The translations under genes and the position numbers were made by a program. Shown in pieces: positions 17,674 to 26,562 of a DNA stretch of 64,000 nucleotides. The notes under the pieces are model-generated. The model saw only the letters and a program-made list of their open reading frames with translations. It made no database searches and was not told the DNA's origin. Source of the stretch: an uncultured Alphaproteobacteria bacterium (GTDB taxonomy: Bacteria; Pseudomonadota; Alphaproteobacteria; UBA9655); the NCBI GenBank assembly GCA_937967795.1, contig CALBSK010000011.1, positions 78,839 through 142,838 on the forward strand, in the 5' to 3' direction. Position 1 is the stretch's first letter; the number at the start of each line of letters is the position of its first letter.

Positions 17674-18273
17674 GTGAATGTTTCACGTGAAACAATTCGA
17701 CGGTTAAAGATCTATCAAGATCTTCTCCAGGTTTGGCAAAAGAAAATCAATCTGGTCTCCTCATCAACTCTCTCTCATTCATGGGAGCGTCATTTTGAAG
17801 ATTCTCTTCAACTGCTCTCCCATCTTCCGGATAAGAATTTTTCCCTTATTGATTTAGGAAGTGGAGCTGGTTTTCCAGGTCTTGTTCTAGCGATTGCTTG
17901 TTCGACAAAAGACAGGGTGACTCTTGTTGAGTCTGATTTAAAAAAATGTCTCTTTTTAGAAACTGTTTCACGTGAAACAAATACGCCTGTGATTCTCTTA
18001 AAAGAAAGAATCGAATCTTTAGGAGAAAAGATAAAGGGGGAAGTTATTACAGCTCGTGGACTTGCCCCTCTTCCACTTTTGTTGGAGTATGCATGCCCCC
18101 TTATGAAGGAAGAGAGTACGGCTCTTTTTTTGAAAGGAAAGGAAGTGGAAAAAGAAATTGAAGCTGCCCGAAAAAAATGGGAATTTGATCTTGAAATCTT
18201 TTCTAGTATGACAGATTCTGCCGGAAGAGTTTTAAAAATAAAATCTTTGAAAAGGATCGAGCCTCATGGGTAA
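17674..18273 (+). CDS. rsmG: 16S rRNA (guanine-527-N7) methyltransferase RsmG
   Basis: A 199-residue SAM-dependent methyltransferase (GidB). The SAM loop is LIDLGSGAGFPGLVLAIA, followed by VTLVESDLKKCLFLETV and ITARGLAPLPLLLEYA. The GTG start at 17674 is immediately followed by a parS site that encodes VSRET, and a second parS recodes VSRET near residue 98. The gene thus carries two centromere sites within its coding sequence. It lies five bases after rho and overlaps parA by eight bases. Confidence 0.96.
   Translation: MNVSRETIRRLKIYQDLLQVWQKKINLVSSSTLSHSWERHFEDSLQLLSHLPDKNFSLIDLGSGAGFPGLVLAIACSTKDRVTLVESDLKKCLFLETVSRETNTPVILLKERIESLGEKIKGEVITARGLAPLPLLLEYACPLMKEESTALFLKGKEVEKEIEAARKKWEFDLEIFSSMTDSAGRVLKIKSLKRIEPHG
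17679..17694. other. parS centromere site 1
   Basis: The 16-base palindrome TGTTTCACGTGAAACA matches the universal chromosomal parS consensus TGTTNCACGTGAAACA without mismatch. It overlaps the first codons of rsmG. ParB, encoded 1.3 kb downstream, is the expected ligand. Confidence 0.95.
17964..17979. other. parS centromere site 2
   Basis: A second exact copy of TGTTTCACGTGAAACA, 285 bases from the first and in the same codon phase, again encoding VSRET within rsmG. Paired parS sites close to parAB are the usual nucleation point for ParB spreading. Confidence 0.95.
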
Positions 18274-19039
18274 AGTCATATCAATCGTTAACCAGAAAGG
18301 AGGCGTTGGGAAAACGACAACAACTTTAAACCTGGCGACGGCCTTTTCAACGATTGGAAAAAAAATTTTGGTCATTGATTTTGATCCCCAAGGAAATGCA
18401 ACAACAGGCCTCGGCATTACCAATAAGAAGAAAGTAAGAGGAAGCTATGAGGTCTTAATAGGGGACGCCCCATTTGAAGAAGGATATCAAGAAACGGCCA
18501 TTCCAAATCTTTATCTTATGGCGGCGAGTCTTCACCTCTCAGGGGCAGAGATCGAACTTGTCAGTATAAAAGGAAGAGAAAAACTTTTAGCTAATGTCCT
18601 TAGGGGGGTGGATCTTTTCGATTATATTTTTATTGATTGTCCCCCATCTTTAGGCCTTCTCACTTTGAATGCGCTTGTAGCCGCGGATGAAGTTATTGTT
18701 CCTCTTCAATGTGAGTTTTACGCCCTTGAAGGGCTGAGTCAAATTCTTTTCACCATCGATCAAGTTCGTAAAAATTTTAATGCTCGGCTTGATCTTCAAG
18801 GCATTATTTTAACGATGTTTGATAGTCGTAGCAGTCTCAATGCTCAGGTAGCGGGAGATGTACGCTTTCACCTTAAGGACAAGGTTTATAAGACCCATAT
18901 CCCTCGCAATGTGCGTCTTGCGGAAGCACCATCCTTTGGAAAGCCTGCTGTTATCTATGATTTAAGGTGTCAAGGATCGCAAGCCTATCTTCAATTAGCC
19001 AAAGAAATTTTATCGCAGGAAGGAAAACTGATTGCATGA
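18266..19039 (+). CDS. parA: Chromosome partitioning ATPase ParA
   Basis: A 257-residue Soj/ParA Walker-type ATPase. The deviant Walker A is NQKGGVGKTTTTLNLA, with the signature lysine. Walker A' is KILVIDFDPQGNATTGLG and Walker B YIFIDCPPSLGLLT. No N-terminal DNA-binding extension is present, so it is a chromosomal type Ib-like form. It overlaps rsmG by eight bases and parB by four (ATGA), so the three are one unit. Confidence 0.97.
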   Translation: MGKVISIVNQKGGVGKTTTTLNLATAFSTIGKKILVIDFDPQGNATTGLGITNKKKVRGSYEVLIGDAPFEEGYQETAIPNLYLMAASLHLSGAEIELVSIKGREKLLANVLRGVDLFDYIFIDCPPSLGLLTLNALVAADEVIVPLQCEFYALEGLSQILFTIDQVRKNFNARLDLQGIILTMFDSRSSLNAQVAGDVRFHLKDKVYKTHIPRNVRLAEAPSFGKPAVIYDLRCQGSQAYLQLAKEILSQEGKLIA

Positions 19040-19911
19040 GTGAAATAAGAAAACAAGCCCTTGGACGAGGATTGTCAGCTCTCTTTGAAGCATCCCAAGA
19101 AGACAATGAAAAAGAGGACCAAAGCTTTCCCTTTGCGCTTTTGATGGAAAACATTCTTCCCGGGAGATATCAGCCCCGTCACCATTTTCCGGAAGAAGAA
19201 CTTGAAGCTTTAGCTTCGTCAATTCAAGAAAAGGGGGTTTTGCAACCCATCTTAGTTCGTGACCATCCTGTTGAGAAAGGGAAATATGAAATTGTTGCGG
19301 GCGAGCGGAGGTGGAGGGCCGCCAAAAAAGCCGGATACAAGTCGATTCCAGCGCTGATTAAAGATTTTTCGGATGGTGAAGTTCTTGAGGTCGGTCTTCT
19401 CGAGAACATTCAACGCCAAGATTTAAATCCGATAGAAGAAGCAGAAGGATATCGCCGCTTAGCCGAAGAATTTAACCATACTCAAGAATCTCTGGCGCGC
19501 ATTTTGGGAAAAAGTCGAAGTCACATAGCCAATACTTTAAGACTTCTCACCCTCCCCAAAGCTATAAAAGATCATATAAATGAAGGGAACCTTTCGGCCG
19601 GGCATGGCCGTGCTCTCATCGGGGCCGAAGATCCGGAGGGTTTGGCTCAAATGATCATTGAGCAAAATTTAAATGTGCGCCAAGCAGAACTTCTGGCAAA
19701 GCGCACTCTTTCTACAGAAAATTCTCTTAATAGTTCTCAAAATGCTGATCCTGAAAAAGAGATTTTAAGGTCCCAGCTTACCGATCTCCTCGGAACACCC
19801 GTTGATTTAAACCTTAAAGGGAGAGGGGGAAAGATTGTTATCCCCTTTAAAAATCCCACTGAACTTGATGCACTCTTGCAAAAATTAAATCGGATCAAGG
19901 ATTCACTTTAA
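19036..19911 (+). CDS. parB: Chromosome partitioning protein ParB
   Basis: About 291 residues. The N-terminus has the ParA-stimulating patch ALGRGLSALFE. The CTPase/ParB domain carries GRYQPRHHF, ASSIQEKGVLQPILV and GERRWRAAKKAGYKSIPALI. The helix-turn-helix is at QESLARILGKSRSHIANTLRLL and a short C-terminal dimerisation domain ends the protein. The ATG at 19036 overlaps the parA stop; a longer frame from 18967 lies inside parA. Its target is the parS pair upstream. Confidence 0.97.
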   Translation: MSEIRKQALGRGLSALFEASQEDNEKEDQSFPFALLMENILPGRYQPRHHFPEEELEALASSIQEKGVLQPILVRDHPVEKGKYEIVAGERRWRAAKKAGYKSIPALIKDFSDGEVLEVGLLENIQRQDLNPIEEAEGYRRLAEEFNHTQESLARILGKSRSHIANTLRLLTLPKAIKDHINEGNLSAGHGRALIGAEDPEGLAQMIIEQNLNVRQAELLAKRTLSTENSLNSSQNADPEKEILRSQLTDLLGTPVDLNLKGRGGKIVIPFKNPTELDALLQKLNRIKDSL

Positions 19912-19914
19912 TTC

Positions 19915-20838
19915 TTATTTTGAAAGTAAAAGTAAAAGCTCATGATAAGCTTGAGACGAAGTGAAGCTTGAAAACTTGATGCGGCGCTCAAGAGTTAATA
20001 ACGTTTCTATAAAAGTGTGAATTTCACTTAAATTCCACTTTGAGAGCGCCGATTCATAAAGAGGCTGATCTTTAAAAAAAACCGGAAACGTAAGAGTTTG
20101 CCAAGGGGTGGTTGGGGAAGATCTTTTAAAAGAGGTAGCCTCAAAAAGGGTTTGAAAAGAACGGATTAAGCTTCTTAAAAAAAGAATGAGATCCGAACCT
20201 CCCAAAGAAGAAAAATGAAAAACCGCCTTTTCTTTATTCTTTAAAAGAACAGCTTGAATAAGCTGGCTGAATTCGTCTGTAGAAGTGAATGGAGATAAAA
20301 AAGAATCATAATGCGCTTCTGGTACCTCACCATAAAGCTTAATTTTTTGAAGGGTCGTTAAAAGTCCCATATAATCGTTTTGATAAGCTTTAAAAAGAAG
20401 ACTTTTAAAAGATACCGGTAAGTTCATATCTTCCACCAGAAACTCAAATTCAGAGGACGTTAAGGGAGAGGCATAAGCGGCAATGGCGAGAGAATGAGAA
20501 GACTGAGCAAAATAAGTTACTAGTTTGGACTGAGCCCGTGCTTTTTCGGATGTAAAAATGTAAAAACCTTCAGTCAGTTTTTCTACATTATCAAGAATTT
20601 TGTCGGTTACAGAAGAAAGAAAAGTGAGAGACGGTTGGGTGCTCTCTTCAAAAAGAGAGAGTTGAGAAGAAACTTTGTTTAATAAATCCTCTTGCGCAAG
20701 GGGGTGAAGGGGCAAAGAAAATTTTTTTTGTAGATACGAAAGAACTCTTTCAAAAACAATCAGATCATTCCCGTATATAAAAAAAAACCGATATTTGTGA
20801 AGAGATGTTTGGAAAAGAGAAGGAAAATTAATTTTCAT
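19915..20838 (-). CDS. holA: DNA polymerase III delta subunit
   Basis: A 307-residue clamp-loader subunit of the HolA family. The N-terminus has YRFFFIYGNDLIVFERV. A central segment contains LAIAAYASPLTSSEFEFL, and helices in the last third resemble the delta collar domain. Sequence similarity in this family is low. The position at the end of leuS-lptE-holA, with the start overlapping the lptE stop by one base (TAATG), supports the call. It ends three bases from parB, convergently. Confidence 0.85.
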   Translation of the reverse strand: MKINFPSLFQTSLHKYRFFFIYGNDLIVFERVLSYLQKKFSLPLHPLAQEDLLNKVSSQLSLFEESTQPSLTFLSSVTDKILDNVEKLTEGFYIFTSEKARAQSKLVTYFAQSSHSLAIAAYASPLTSSEFEFLVEDMNLPVSFKSLLFKAYQNDYMGLLTTLQKIKLYGEVPEAHYDSFLSPFTSTDEFSQLIQAVLLKNKEKAVFHFSSLGGSDLILFLRSLIRSFQTLFEATSFKRSSPTTPWQTLTFPVFFKDQPLYESALSKWNLSEIHTFIETLLTLERRIKFSSFTSSQAYHELLLLLSK

Positions 20839-21335
20839 TAATGAGAATCTAAATAGGTTGTAAGAATAAGGACAATTTTTTCAGCCAGCAAACGGATGGC
20901 TTCTCTTTTTGCATATTCCTCTGCGACAAGGTCGGCATAATAATTCTGGCTTATCACTGAAAAAGAGTTCATAGCTGTTACGCTATGCTGGTATACAATA
21001 GCATTTGTTTTGACATCCTTTAAAATAAAGCTACCGGTTAAGATAGCCTCTTTTCGACTTGTGGTTTCATTCTTATTAACGCCTGTGCTTCTAATCGTAT
21101 CTGTTAAGACAACTTCAAGAATATAGAGAGGATGGGCAGGGCTTCCTTCCGGCGTTAAAAGATCTAAGAGGTGATTTCGTAAAATTTGCCCATCACGATC
21201 TAAAATTGAAGCAATTTTAACGGGGTATGAAATGTCTTCTGATCGTTCTTGATAAGGTGTATAAAGAGGATGAAACCCACAACCGGTGAGAAAAAAACAA
21301 AGACTGAGGATGTTTAAAAGCTTATAAAACGACAT
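20838..21335 (-). CDS. lptE: LPS-assembly lipoprotein LptE
   Basis: About 165 residues. A signal peptide ends in the lipobox [12 protein letters not shown], and the GCGFHPLY motif is typical of LptE. LptE plugs the LptD barrel and helps deliver LPS to the outer leaflet. The ATG at 21335 is chosen because it starts directly before the signal peptide; the frame extends to 21389 inside leuS. It overlaps leuS by 14 bases. The order leuS-lptE-holA is standard in alphaproteobacteria. Confidence 0.92.
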   Translation of the reverse strand: MSFYKLLNILSLCFFLTGCGFHPLYTPYQERSEDISYPVKIASILDRDGQILRNHLLDLLTPEGSPAHPLYILEVVLTDTIRSTGVNKNETTSRKEAILTGSFILKDVKTNAIVYQHSVTAMNSFSVISQNYYADLVAEEYAKREAIRLLAEKIVLILTTYLDSH

Positions 21336-23853
21336 TTGCGATTTTCCCGGGAATATAAATAAATTTTTTAACCGTCTTATCTTGAACATGAGATTGAATA
21401 GAAGGCAAATCTAGAACAATAGCTTTGGCCTCATTTTCACTTAGATCAGCGGAAACTTCAATTGTTCCTCGCTTCTTTCCATTAACTTGGAGGGTAAGAA
21501 TGACTTTATCTTCTTTTAAGAAGGCAGGATCTGCTTGAGGCCAAGGTTGGTTAACAACAAAAGGTGGGTGACCCAGCTCAGCCCATAAAGCTTCAGTAAG
21601 ATGGGGAAGAGCTGGCGAGAGAAGCAGCACAAGAGAATGAATAGCTTCCTGAAAGGCCCAGATTTCAGAAGAGTCGACAGGGGTAAAAACTTCAAGAGCA
21701 TTTGAGAGTTCTCTTAGGCGAGCCACATAACGGTTATAATGAAAGCGTTCAATATCTTGCGTCACGTGGAAGATGGTCCGATGAGTGAGTTTACGAATGT
21801 CAAGCGCTCTTTCTGTAAAAACAGAAGGAACATCTGTTTCTTTTACAGAGGATGCATGAGATGTTACAAGACGCCATAATTTATTAATATAACGCCAACT
21901 TCCTTCAATACCTGCTTCTGTCCATTCAAAATCACGCTCGGGAGGGCTGTCTGAAAGCATAAAAAGACGGGCCGTATCTGCTCCATATTCTTCAATAATT
22001 TTGGCGGCAGGCACAACATTACATTTTGACTTACTCATTTTTTCAGAACGCCCCACTTTGACAGGGCTGTTATCGGAAATTTTGACGAAATCTCCATTTC
22101 GCTTTTCCACTTCATCAGGGGATAACCAAGAACCAGCTTGATCTCGATAAGTTTCATGACAGACCATTCCCTGAGTAAGAAGATTTTTAAAAGGTTCTGA
22201 AAGTGTCCAATATCCACATTTTCTTAAAGCTTTGGTAAAAAACCGCGCATAGAGAAGATGAAGAATAGCATGCTCAATGCCCCCGACATATTGATCGACA
22301 GGCATCCAAAATTCAGCTTTTTCCTTTTCAAAGGGAAGCGAAGAGCGAGGGGAACAGAAACGCGCAAAATACCATGAAGATTCCATAAATGTGTCAAATG
22401 TATCTGTCTCTCGTTCCGCAGTACGCCCGCAGCTTGGGCAAGTGACATATTTCCAAGTTGGATGCAAATCCAAAGGATTCCCCGGTTGATCAAAGAAAAC
22501 ATCTTCAGGTAATTGAACAGGGAGCTGATCTTCGGGGACGGGCACCGTCCCACAAGTTGAACAATGAATAATAGGAATAGGGCAACCCCAATATCTTTGA
22601 CGAGAAATCCCCCAATCACGAAGTTTATAACTTACCTCTGGCCGTCCAAGCTTTTTCTTAAGGAGAAGAGAGATAATCTCCTTTTTCCCCTCTTCAACAG
22701 AAAGACCATTGAGGAAATTTGAGTTCATTAAAATTCCCTCCCCTTCGTAAGGAAGGGGTTCGGCAGAAAGACCTTTTACAACAGGAAGAATAGGAAGATT
22801 ATATTTTACAGCAAATTCATAATCCCGAGCGTCATGAGCAGGACACCCGAAAATCACTCCTGTCCCATAATCCATAAGCACAAAATTTGCGACATAAACA
22901 GGAAGAGCATGATCTTTTAAAAAGGGATGGTTGACCGTTAGTCCTGTGTTAAAGCCTTTCTTTTCGGCGGTTTCAAGATCTTTCTGACTCGTCCCCAAAG
23001 CTCGACATTCGGCAATAAATGTTTGAAGGGCAGGAGATGTTTTTGCGAGATCTTCAATAAACGGATGGTCAGGTGAAATCCCAATGAAAGAAGCACCAAA
23101 AATTGTGTCGGGACGCGTGGTAAAGACGTCTAATATTTTTTGATTTTCAATCAGAGGAAATTGGATTCGAGCCCCTTCAGAACGGCCAATCCAATTAATT
23201 TGCATGGTTTTAACTTGTGCAGGCCAATGATCTAAATGAAAAAGATCATTGAGAAGCTCTTCAGCAAAGTCTGTAATTTTTAAAAACCATTGAGAAAGTT
23301 TTCGTCGTTCAATGGGGGCGCCTGAGCGCCATCCCTTTCCGTCTATAACTTGTTCGTTTGCTAAAACGGTTCCTTCTACAGGATCCCAATTGACGAAAGA
23401 TTCTTTTCGATAAGCAATTCCTTCCTTTAGAAAATCTAAAAAGATTTTTTGCTCCTGAGAATAATAATCGGGAGAACACGTTAAAATCTCTCGACTCCAG
23501 TCATAAGAAATTCCTAAAGATTGAAGCTCTTCTTTCATAAGCCGTACGTTTTTAAGAGTCCATGTTTTAGGATGAATTCCGTGCTGAATCGCCGCGTTTT
23601 CCGCAGGAAGCCCGAAAGCATCCCACCCCATGGGATGAAGAACGGAATATCCTAAGGCTCGCTTATAACGAGCGAAAACATCTCCGATGATATAGTTGCG
23701 AACATGACCCATATGGAGACGTCCCGAAGGATAGGGGAACATTTCCAAAATATAATATTTAGGAGTTGTTTCCCGAGCTTTATAGATTAAGGCTTTCTCC
23801 CAAGCCGTTTGCCATCTTCCTTCATTCTCACGGAAATTATACCTTGTGCTCAT
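21322..23853 (-). CDS. leuS: Leucyl-tRNA synthetase
   Basis: An 843-residue class I synthetase. The HIGH-type motif lies in [17 protein letters not shown] and the KMSKS loop in [17 protein letters not shown] zinc-type insert has CSTCGT and CPSCGRT. The editing domain is present ([20 protein letters not shown], then [16 protein letters not shown]). The C-terminus keeps the anticodon domain and ends in [14 protein letters not shown]. All parts appear intact. It follows the DUF3576 lipoprotein by nine bases. Confidence 0.98.
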   Translation of the reverse strand: MSTRYNFRENEGRWQTAWEKALIYKARETTPKYYILEMFPYPSGRLHMGHVRNYIIGDVFARYKRALGYSVLHPMGWDAFGLPAENAAIQHGIHPKTWTLKNVRLMKEELQSLGISYDWSREILTCSPDYYSQEQKIFLDFLKEGIAYRKESFVNWDPVEGTVLANEQVIDGKGWRSGAPIERRKLSQWFLKITDFAEELLNDLFHLDHWPAQVKTMQINWIGRSEGARIQFPLIENQKILDVFTTRPDTIFGASFIGISPDHPFIEDLAKTSPALQTFIAECRALGTSQKDLETAEKKGFNTGLTVNHPFLKDHALPVYVANFVLMDYGTGVIFGCPAHDARDYEFAVKYNLPILPVVKGLSAEPLPYEGEGILMNSNFLNGLSVEEGKKEIISLLLKKKLGRPEVSYKLRDWGISRQRYWGCPIPIIHCSTCGTVPVPEDQLPVQLPEDVFFDQPGNPLDLHPTWKYVTCPSCGRTAERETDTFDTFMESSWYFARFCSPRSSLPFEKEKAEFWMPVDQYVGGIEHAILHLLYARFFTKALRKCGYWTLSEPFKNLLTQGMVCHETYRDQAGSWLSPDEVEKRNGDFVKISDNSPVKVGRSEKMSKSKCNVVPAAKIIEEYGADTARLFMLSDSPPERDFEWTEAGIEGSWRYINKLWRLVTSHASSVKETDVPSVFTERALDIRKLTHRTIFHVTQDIERFHYNRYVARLRELSNALEVFTPVDSSEIWAFQEAIHSLVLLLSPALPHLTEALWAELGHPPFVVNQPWPQADPAFLKEDKVILTLQVNGKKRGTIEVSADLSENEAKAIVLDLPSIQSHVQDKTVKKFIYIPGKIANVVL

Positions 23854-23862
23854 GAAAACACT

Positions 23863-24381
23863 CTAGGGCTTACTTGTTTTTGTACGGAAATGGCGTGCTC
23901 TGATCAGAACGGTATTTTCTAAATCTTTTATGGTTTGGGGCTCAACGGGTTGATCTATCCAGTTTCCAGATTTATCGCGTTCTTGGCGAAAGATGCTGAC
24001 TTTAAGACCATCAGAACGAAGTTGACGATCTAGAATAAATATATTTATTTTTAGTCGTTCTTGCGGGCTTTGAGGAGGCGAATACCAGTCCGTAATGATG
24101 ACTCCTCCAAAAGGATCCGCAGAGGCAATGGGCATGAATGAAATTGTATCAAGAGAGGCACGCCACAAATGACTATTAACACCAAGGCCTGTATCTTCAT
24201 TTTCCCGTTTCTTTGGGCCGCCAAAGTGGAGAGTGTCTTCTCCTAAGAATTTTCCCATTCCTTTGTTTTGACGCTCTTCTGTTGGAGATGTTTGAATTTC
24301 CTCTTTCGTATATTCATGTTCAGAAGAACAAGCAGAAAGGCATAAAGATAAAATTGAAATTGAAAAAGCGCTGAATCTCAT
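23863..24381 (-). CDS. DUF3576 lipoprotein
   Basis: A 172-residue protein with a signal peptide ending in a lipobox (SLCLSACSSE). The conserved DUF3576 core includes GVNSHLWRASLDTISFMPIASADPFGGVIITDWY and a C-terminal AIRARHFR-like segment (VLIRARHFRTK). The family is almost confined to alphaproteobacteria and regularly precedes leuS. Its function is unknown; the lipidation signal and link to lptE suggest an envelope role. Confidence 0.9.
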   Translation of the reverse strand: MRFSAFSISILSLCLSACSSEHEYTKEEIQTSPTEERQNKGMGKFLGEDTLHFGGPKKRENEDTGLGVNSHLWRASLDTISFMPIASADPFGGVIITDWYSPPQSPQERLKINIFILDRQLRSDGLKVSIFRQERDKSGNWIDQPVEPQTIKDLENTVLIRARHFRTKTSKP

Positions 24382-24445
24382 ACTCCACCTTCACTCATAA
24401 ATTTTTTTATGATATGCGCCTTGCAGAAGGGGACGTCAAGGGGAT

Positions 24446-24480
24446 AAAAAAGGGAAAGGATTTCACTCCTTCCCCCTTTT
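24446..24480 (-). terminator. Rho-independent terminator after the porin gene
   Basis: Read on the minus strand, an arm GGGAAGGA and an arm TCCTTTCCC can pair around a loop GTGAAA (one bulged base), followed directly by TTTTTT. It starts about 23 bases after the porin stop codon. It separates the highly expressed-looking porin from the DUF3576-leuS operon downstream. Confidence 0.8.
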
Positions 24481-24502
24481 CCTATGTCTTCTTTTTGCGG
24501 GT

Positions 24503-25765
24503 TTAGAACACGAGGCGTGAACCTATGATAAAGACATTCGCATGGTTATTCTTTACAGGCCCTATATATCCGCAACTTCCAAGAACAGCATTCACGCGAT
24601 CGCCTTCAGCGGTTGCTGCCGGATTTTTCATCTGAAGATTTGCATATTCAAAATAAACACCGAGACCAGGTGCAAGCTTGTGATCAATGGCTGCCGTGAC
24701 ACCGTTTGTTTTAGCTTTTCTCGTGCTTAACCCGGTTGTTGTTCCACCTGCAAGAGCTTTTCTCCATGCATAATAATATCCACCACTAAATTTCGTCGCT
24801 CCCCATTTGTAAGAAAGACCAAAATCAAGGAATTGCCCTCCGTTGGATTTCCTACCTCCTTCTTTAAATTGAAAAGAACGGTTATTATTGGCGTATTCCA
24901 TACTAAATCCAACATCAGCATAGGAGAAAGTACCGCCAAACGCATAGCTCGCCACATTTTTTCTTGGAAGAGCGTCACGAAATTCAGAATGAGCTTTCCC
25001 AAAAATGGAGGTTGCTGATAAGGCCATTTCAAATCCATTGGTAAAGGTATGAATAAAGTTTATTCCATTCGCAATATTATCTGTTGTAAATGGCTGTTTA
25101 GGTGTAGAGACACTTCGACGCGCTTCAATACCTTGCTCACCTCTATGCTCGGTTCGAGGTGTATAAGAAACACCAAACTGCAGTCCTTTCCACCGCGGCG
25201 TGAAATAAGTCAGCTTTGTATCACGACTCGTATCCCCAATGAGATCAACAGTGTGGAGAGTGCCTGTGGTATAATTGACAACGCGATCCATCTCGCCTCC
25301 CGAAATAAACCCTGTACCTCCCCATTGGTCAAAACCACCGAAAGCCATAGAGTCTTGAACGCCATAAGTATCTCCAGCATAGATTTTACCCCATGATCCT
25401 CCAAAATAGAGATAATCTTCACGAACAATTTTGTCTTTATCCGTGTTTCCATCGAAAACGAAGACAAGACCATATTCCATGCCAGGATCTGTTTTTCCAT
25501 CTACATTAACTTTAAGGCGAGAGCTACTGACATCAAAAAGCTGACCCCGACCAAATTTTTGACGGCTACAATTAGAATCCTTTGCGTCGCCTGCTTTAAA
25601 AATTCGATGATTTTTAAAGAATAAAGAGTTAAAAGATGTCTGTCCCGAAAATTTAATTTGAGGAGTTGCCATCATAGGTGTGGTGATGGGTTGCGCGGCA
25701 TTTGCATTGACATTCAATATCACAACACTTAAAAGAGCTGTTGAGCCAAGAAGGGTGCGAATCAT
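24503..25765 (-). CDS. Gram-negative porin
   Basis: About 420 residues. A signal peptide ends at ANAAQ, then alternating beta strands run to a terminal phenylalanine (IIGSRLVF), the outer-membrane insertion signature. The block AGDTYGVQDSMAFGGFDQWGG and the loop-rich middle are typical of alphaproteobacterial porins (Porin_4 type). The ATG at 25765 is preferred because GGAGG lies six to seven bases upstream; the frame extends to 25867 without signal-peptide character. It diverges from a winged-helix regulator and has a strong terminator. Confidence 0.9.
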   Translation of the reverse strand: MIRTLLGSTALLSVVILNVNANAAQPITTPMMATPQIKFSGQTSFNSLFFKNHRIFKAGDAKDSNCSRQKFGRGQLFDVSSSRLKVNVDGKTDPGMEYGLVFVFDGNTDKDKIVREDYLYFGGSWGKIYAGDTYGVQDSMAFGGFDQWGGTGFISGGEMDRVVNYTTGTLHTVDLIGDTSRDTKLTYFTPRWKGLQFGVSYTPRTEHRGEQGIEARRSVSTPKQPFTTDNIANGINFIHTFTNGFEMALSATSIFGKAHSEFRDALPRKNVASYAFGGTFSYADVGFSMEYANNNRSFQFKEGGRKSNGGQFLDFGLSYKWGATKFSGGYYYAWRKALAGGTTTGLSTRKAKTNGVTAAIDHKLAPGLGVYFEYANLQMKNPAATAEGDRVNAVLGSCGYIGPVKNNHANVFIIGSRLVF

Positions 25766-25804
25766 TGTTTTCCTCCAGGTATAAGGCATATTAACAAATA
25801 ATTT

Positions 25805-25821
25805 TTGATCACCTCGATCAA
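25805..25821. promoter_or_regulatory. Palindrome upstream of the porin gene
   Basis: TTGATC and GATCAA flank a five-base spacer about 40 bases upstream of the porin start. It lies between the porin and the divergent winged-helix gene, so it could be an operator. No direct evidence. Confidence 0.3.
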
Positions 25822-25904
25822 GATAGATAATGTTTCCATAAAAGACACTTGATAGATACGTTCTCAATGATAAACTTTATGTTGAAATAATTTTTAGAGG
25901 ACCT

Positions 25905-26456
25905 GTGACGCTCGGGCCACAGTTTAGGATGTTGAATATTTATCTGAAGATCCACGACATCACTTTAAGAGAAGCTCTTGAAGAGCTTTTACCTCAAGCA
26001 GGGATGTGCATAAATGAAAATGAGAGCGTCTGTGAGGGGATTTTATTTACACCTCCAGCTTTAGAAAGTTCTTTTCCTGCCTTAAACTTTTCAAGCCTCT
26101 CCCATCCTTTAAGATTTTTGGATCTTCTTTTCCTTTTAGAAAATCTGGCTTATAATCAAGAAATTACTTTTGCTCATTTTTCCTTAGATTTAAGGGAAAA
26201 GGTTCTTAAAAACCTCAATACTCAAGAGCTTCAGCGGTTGACGGAAAAGGAATGCCAGCTTTTACGTTTCTTTCATCAAAATCAAGGAGAAGATCTTTCA
26301 AAAGAAAGAATTTTAAAGACGATTTGGGAATATCATCCTGATGTTGAGACCCATACGCTTGAAACCCATATTTATCGTTTGCGACAAAAAATTGAAGTTG
26401 ATCAAAATGCTCCTCAAATTCTTCTCAATGGTCAAAAAGGTTATTTGATAAAATAA
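25905..26456 (+). CDS. Winged-helix DNA-binding protein lacking a receiver domain
   Basis: A 183-residue protein. The C-terminal half (about 105-183) is an OmpR/PhoB-type winged helix: TEKECQLLRFFHQN, then the helix SKERILKTIWEYHPDVETHTLETHIYRLRQKI and the wing LLNGQKGYLIK. The N-terminal half does not show the receiver's phosphoacceptor aspartate or lysine pattern. It may sense something other than phosphorylation or be a decayed receiver. The GTG at 25905 has AGAGGA just upstream; ATG at 25929 is the alternative. It diverges from the porin gene, so porin control is a reasonable but untested guess. Confidence 0.8.
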   Translation: MTLGPQFRMLNIYLKIHDITLREALEELLPQAGMCINENESVCEGILFTPPALESSFPALNFSSLSHPLRFLDLLFLLENLAYNQEITFAHFSLDLREKVLKNLNTQELQRLTEKECQLLRFFHQNQGEDLSKERILKTIWEYHPDVETHTLETHIYRLRQKIEVDQNAPQILLNGQKGYLIK

Positions 26457-26500
26457 AAAGTTAATAAGTCTATTAAAAATATTTAAAAATATATGAATTT

Positions 26501-26528
26501 TTTACTTTTTAAGCCTATGTGATATACT
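26501..26528 (+). promoter_or_regulatory. Sigma70-like promoter for the MHYT-GGDEF-EAL gene
   Basis: TTTACT at 26501-26506 and TATACT at 26523-26528 with a 16-base spacer. They are followed 35 bases later by the start codon, which has AAGGAG eight bases upstream. Confidence 0.5.
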
Positions 26529-26562
26529 AATTTTATTGGAGTACGATTTTAAGGAGTGGTCT

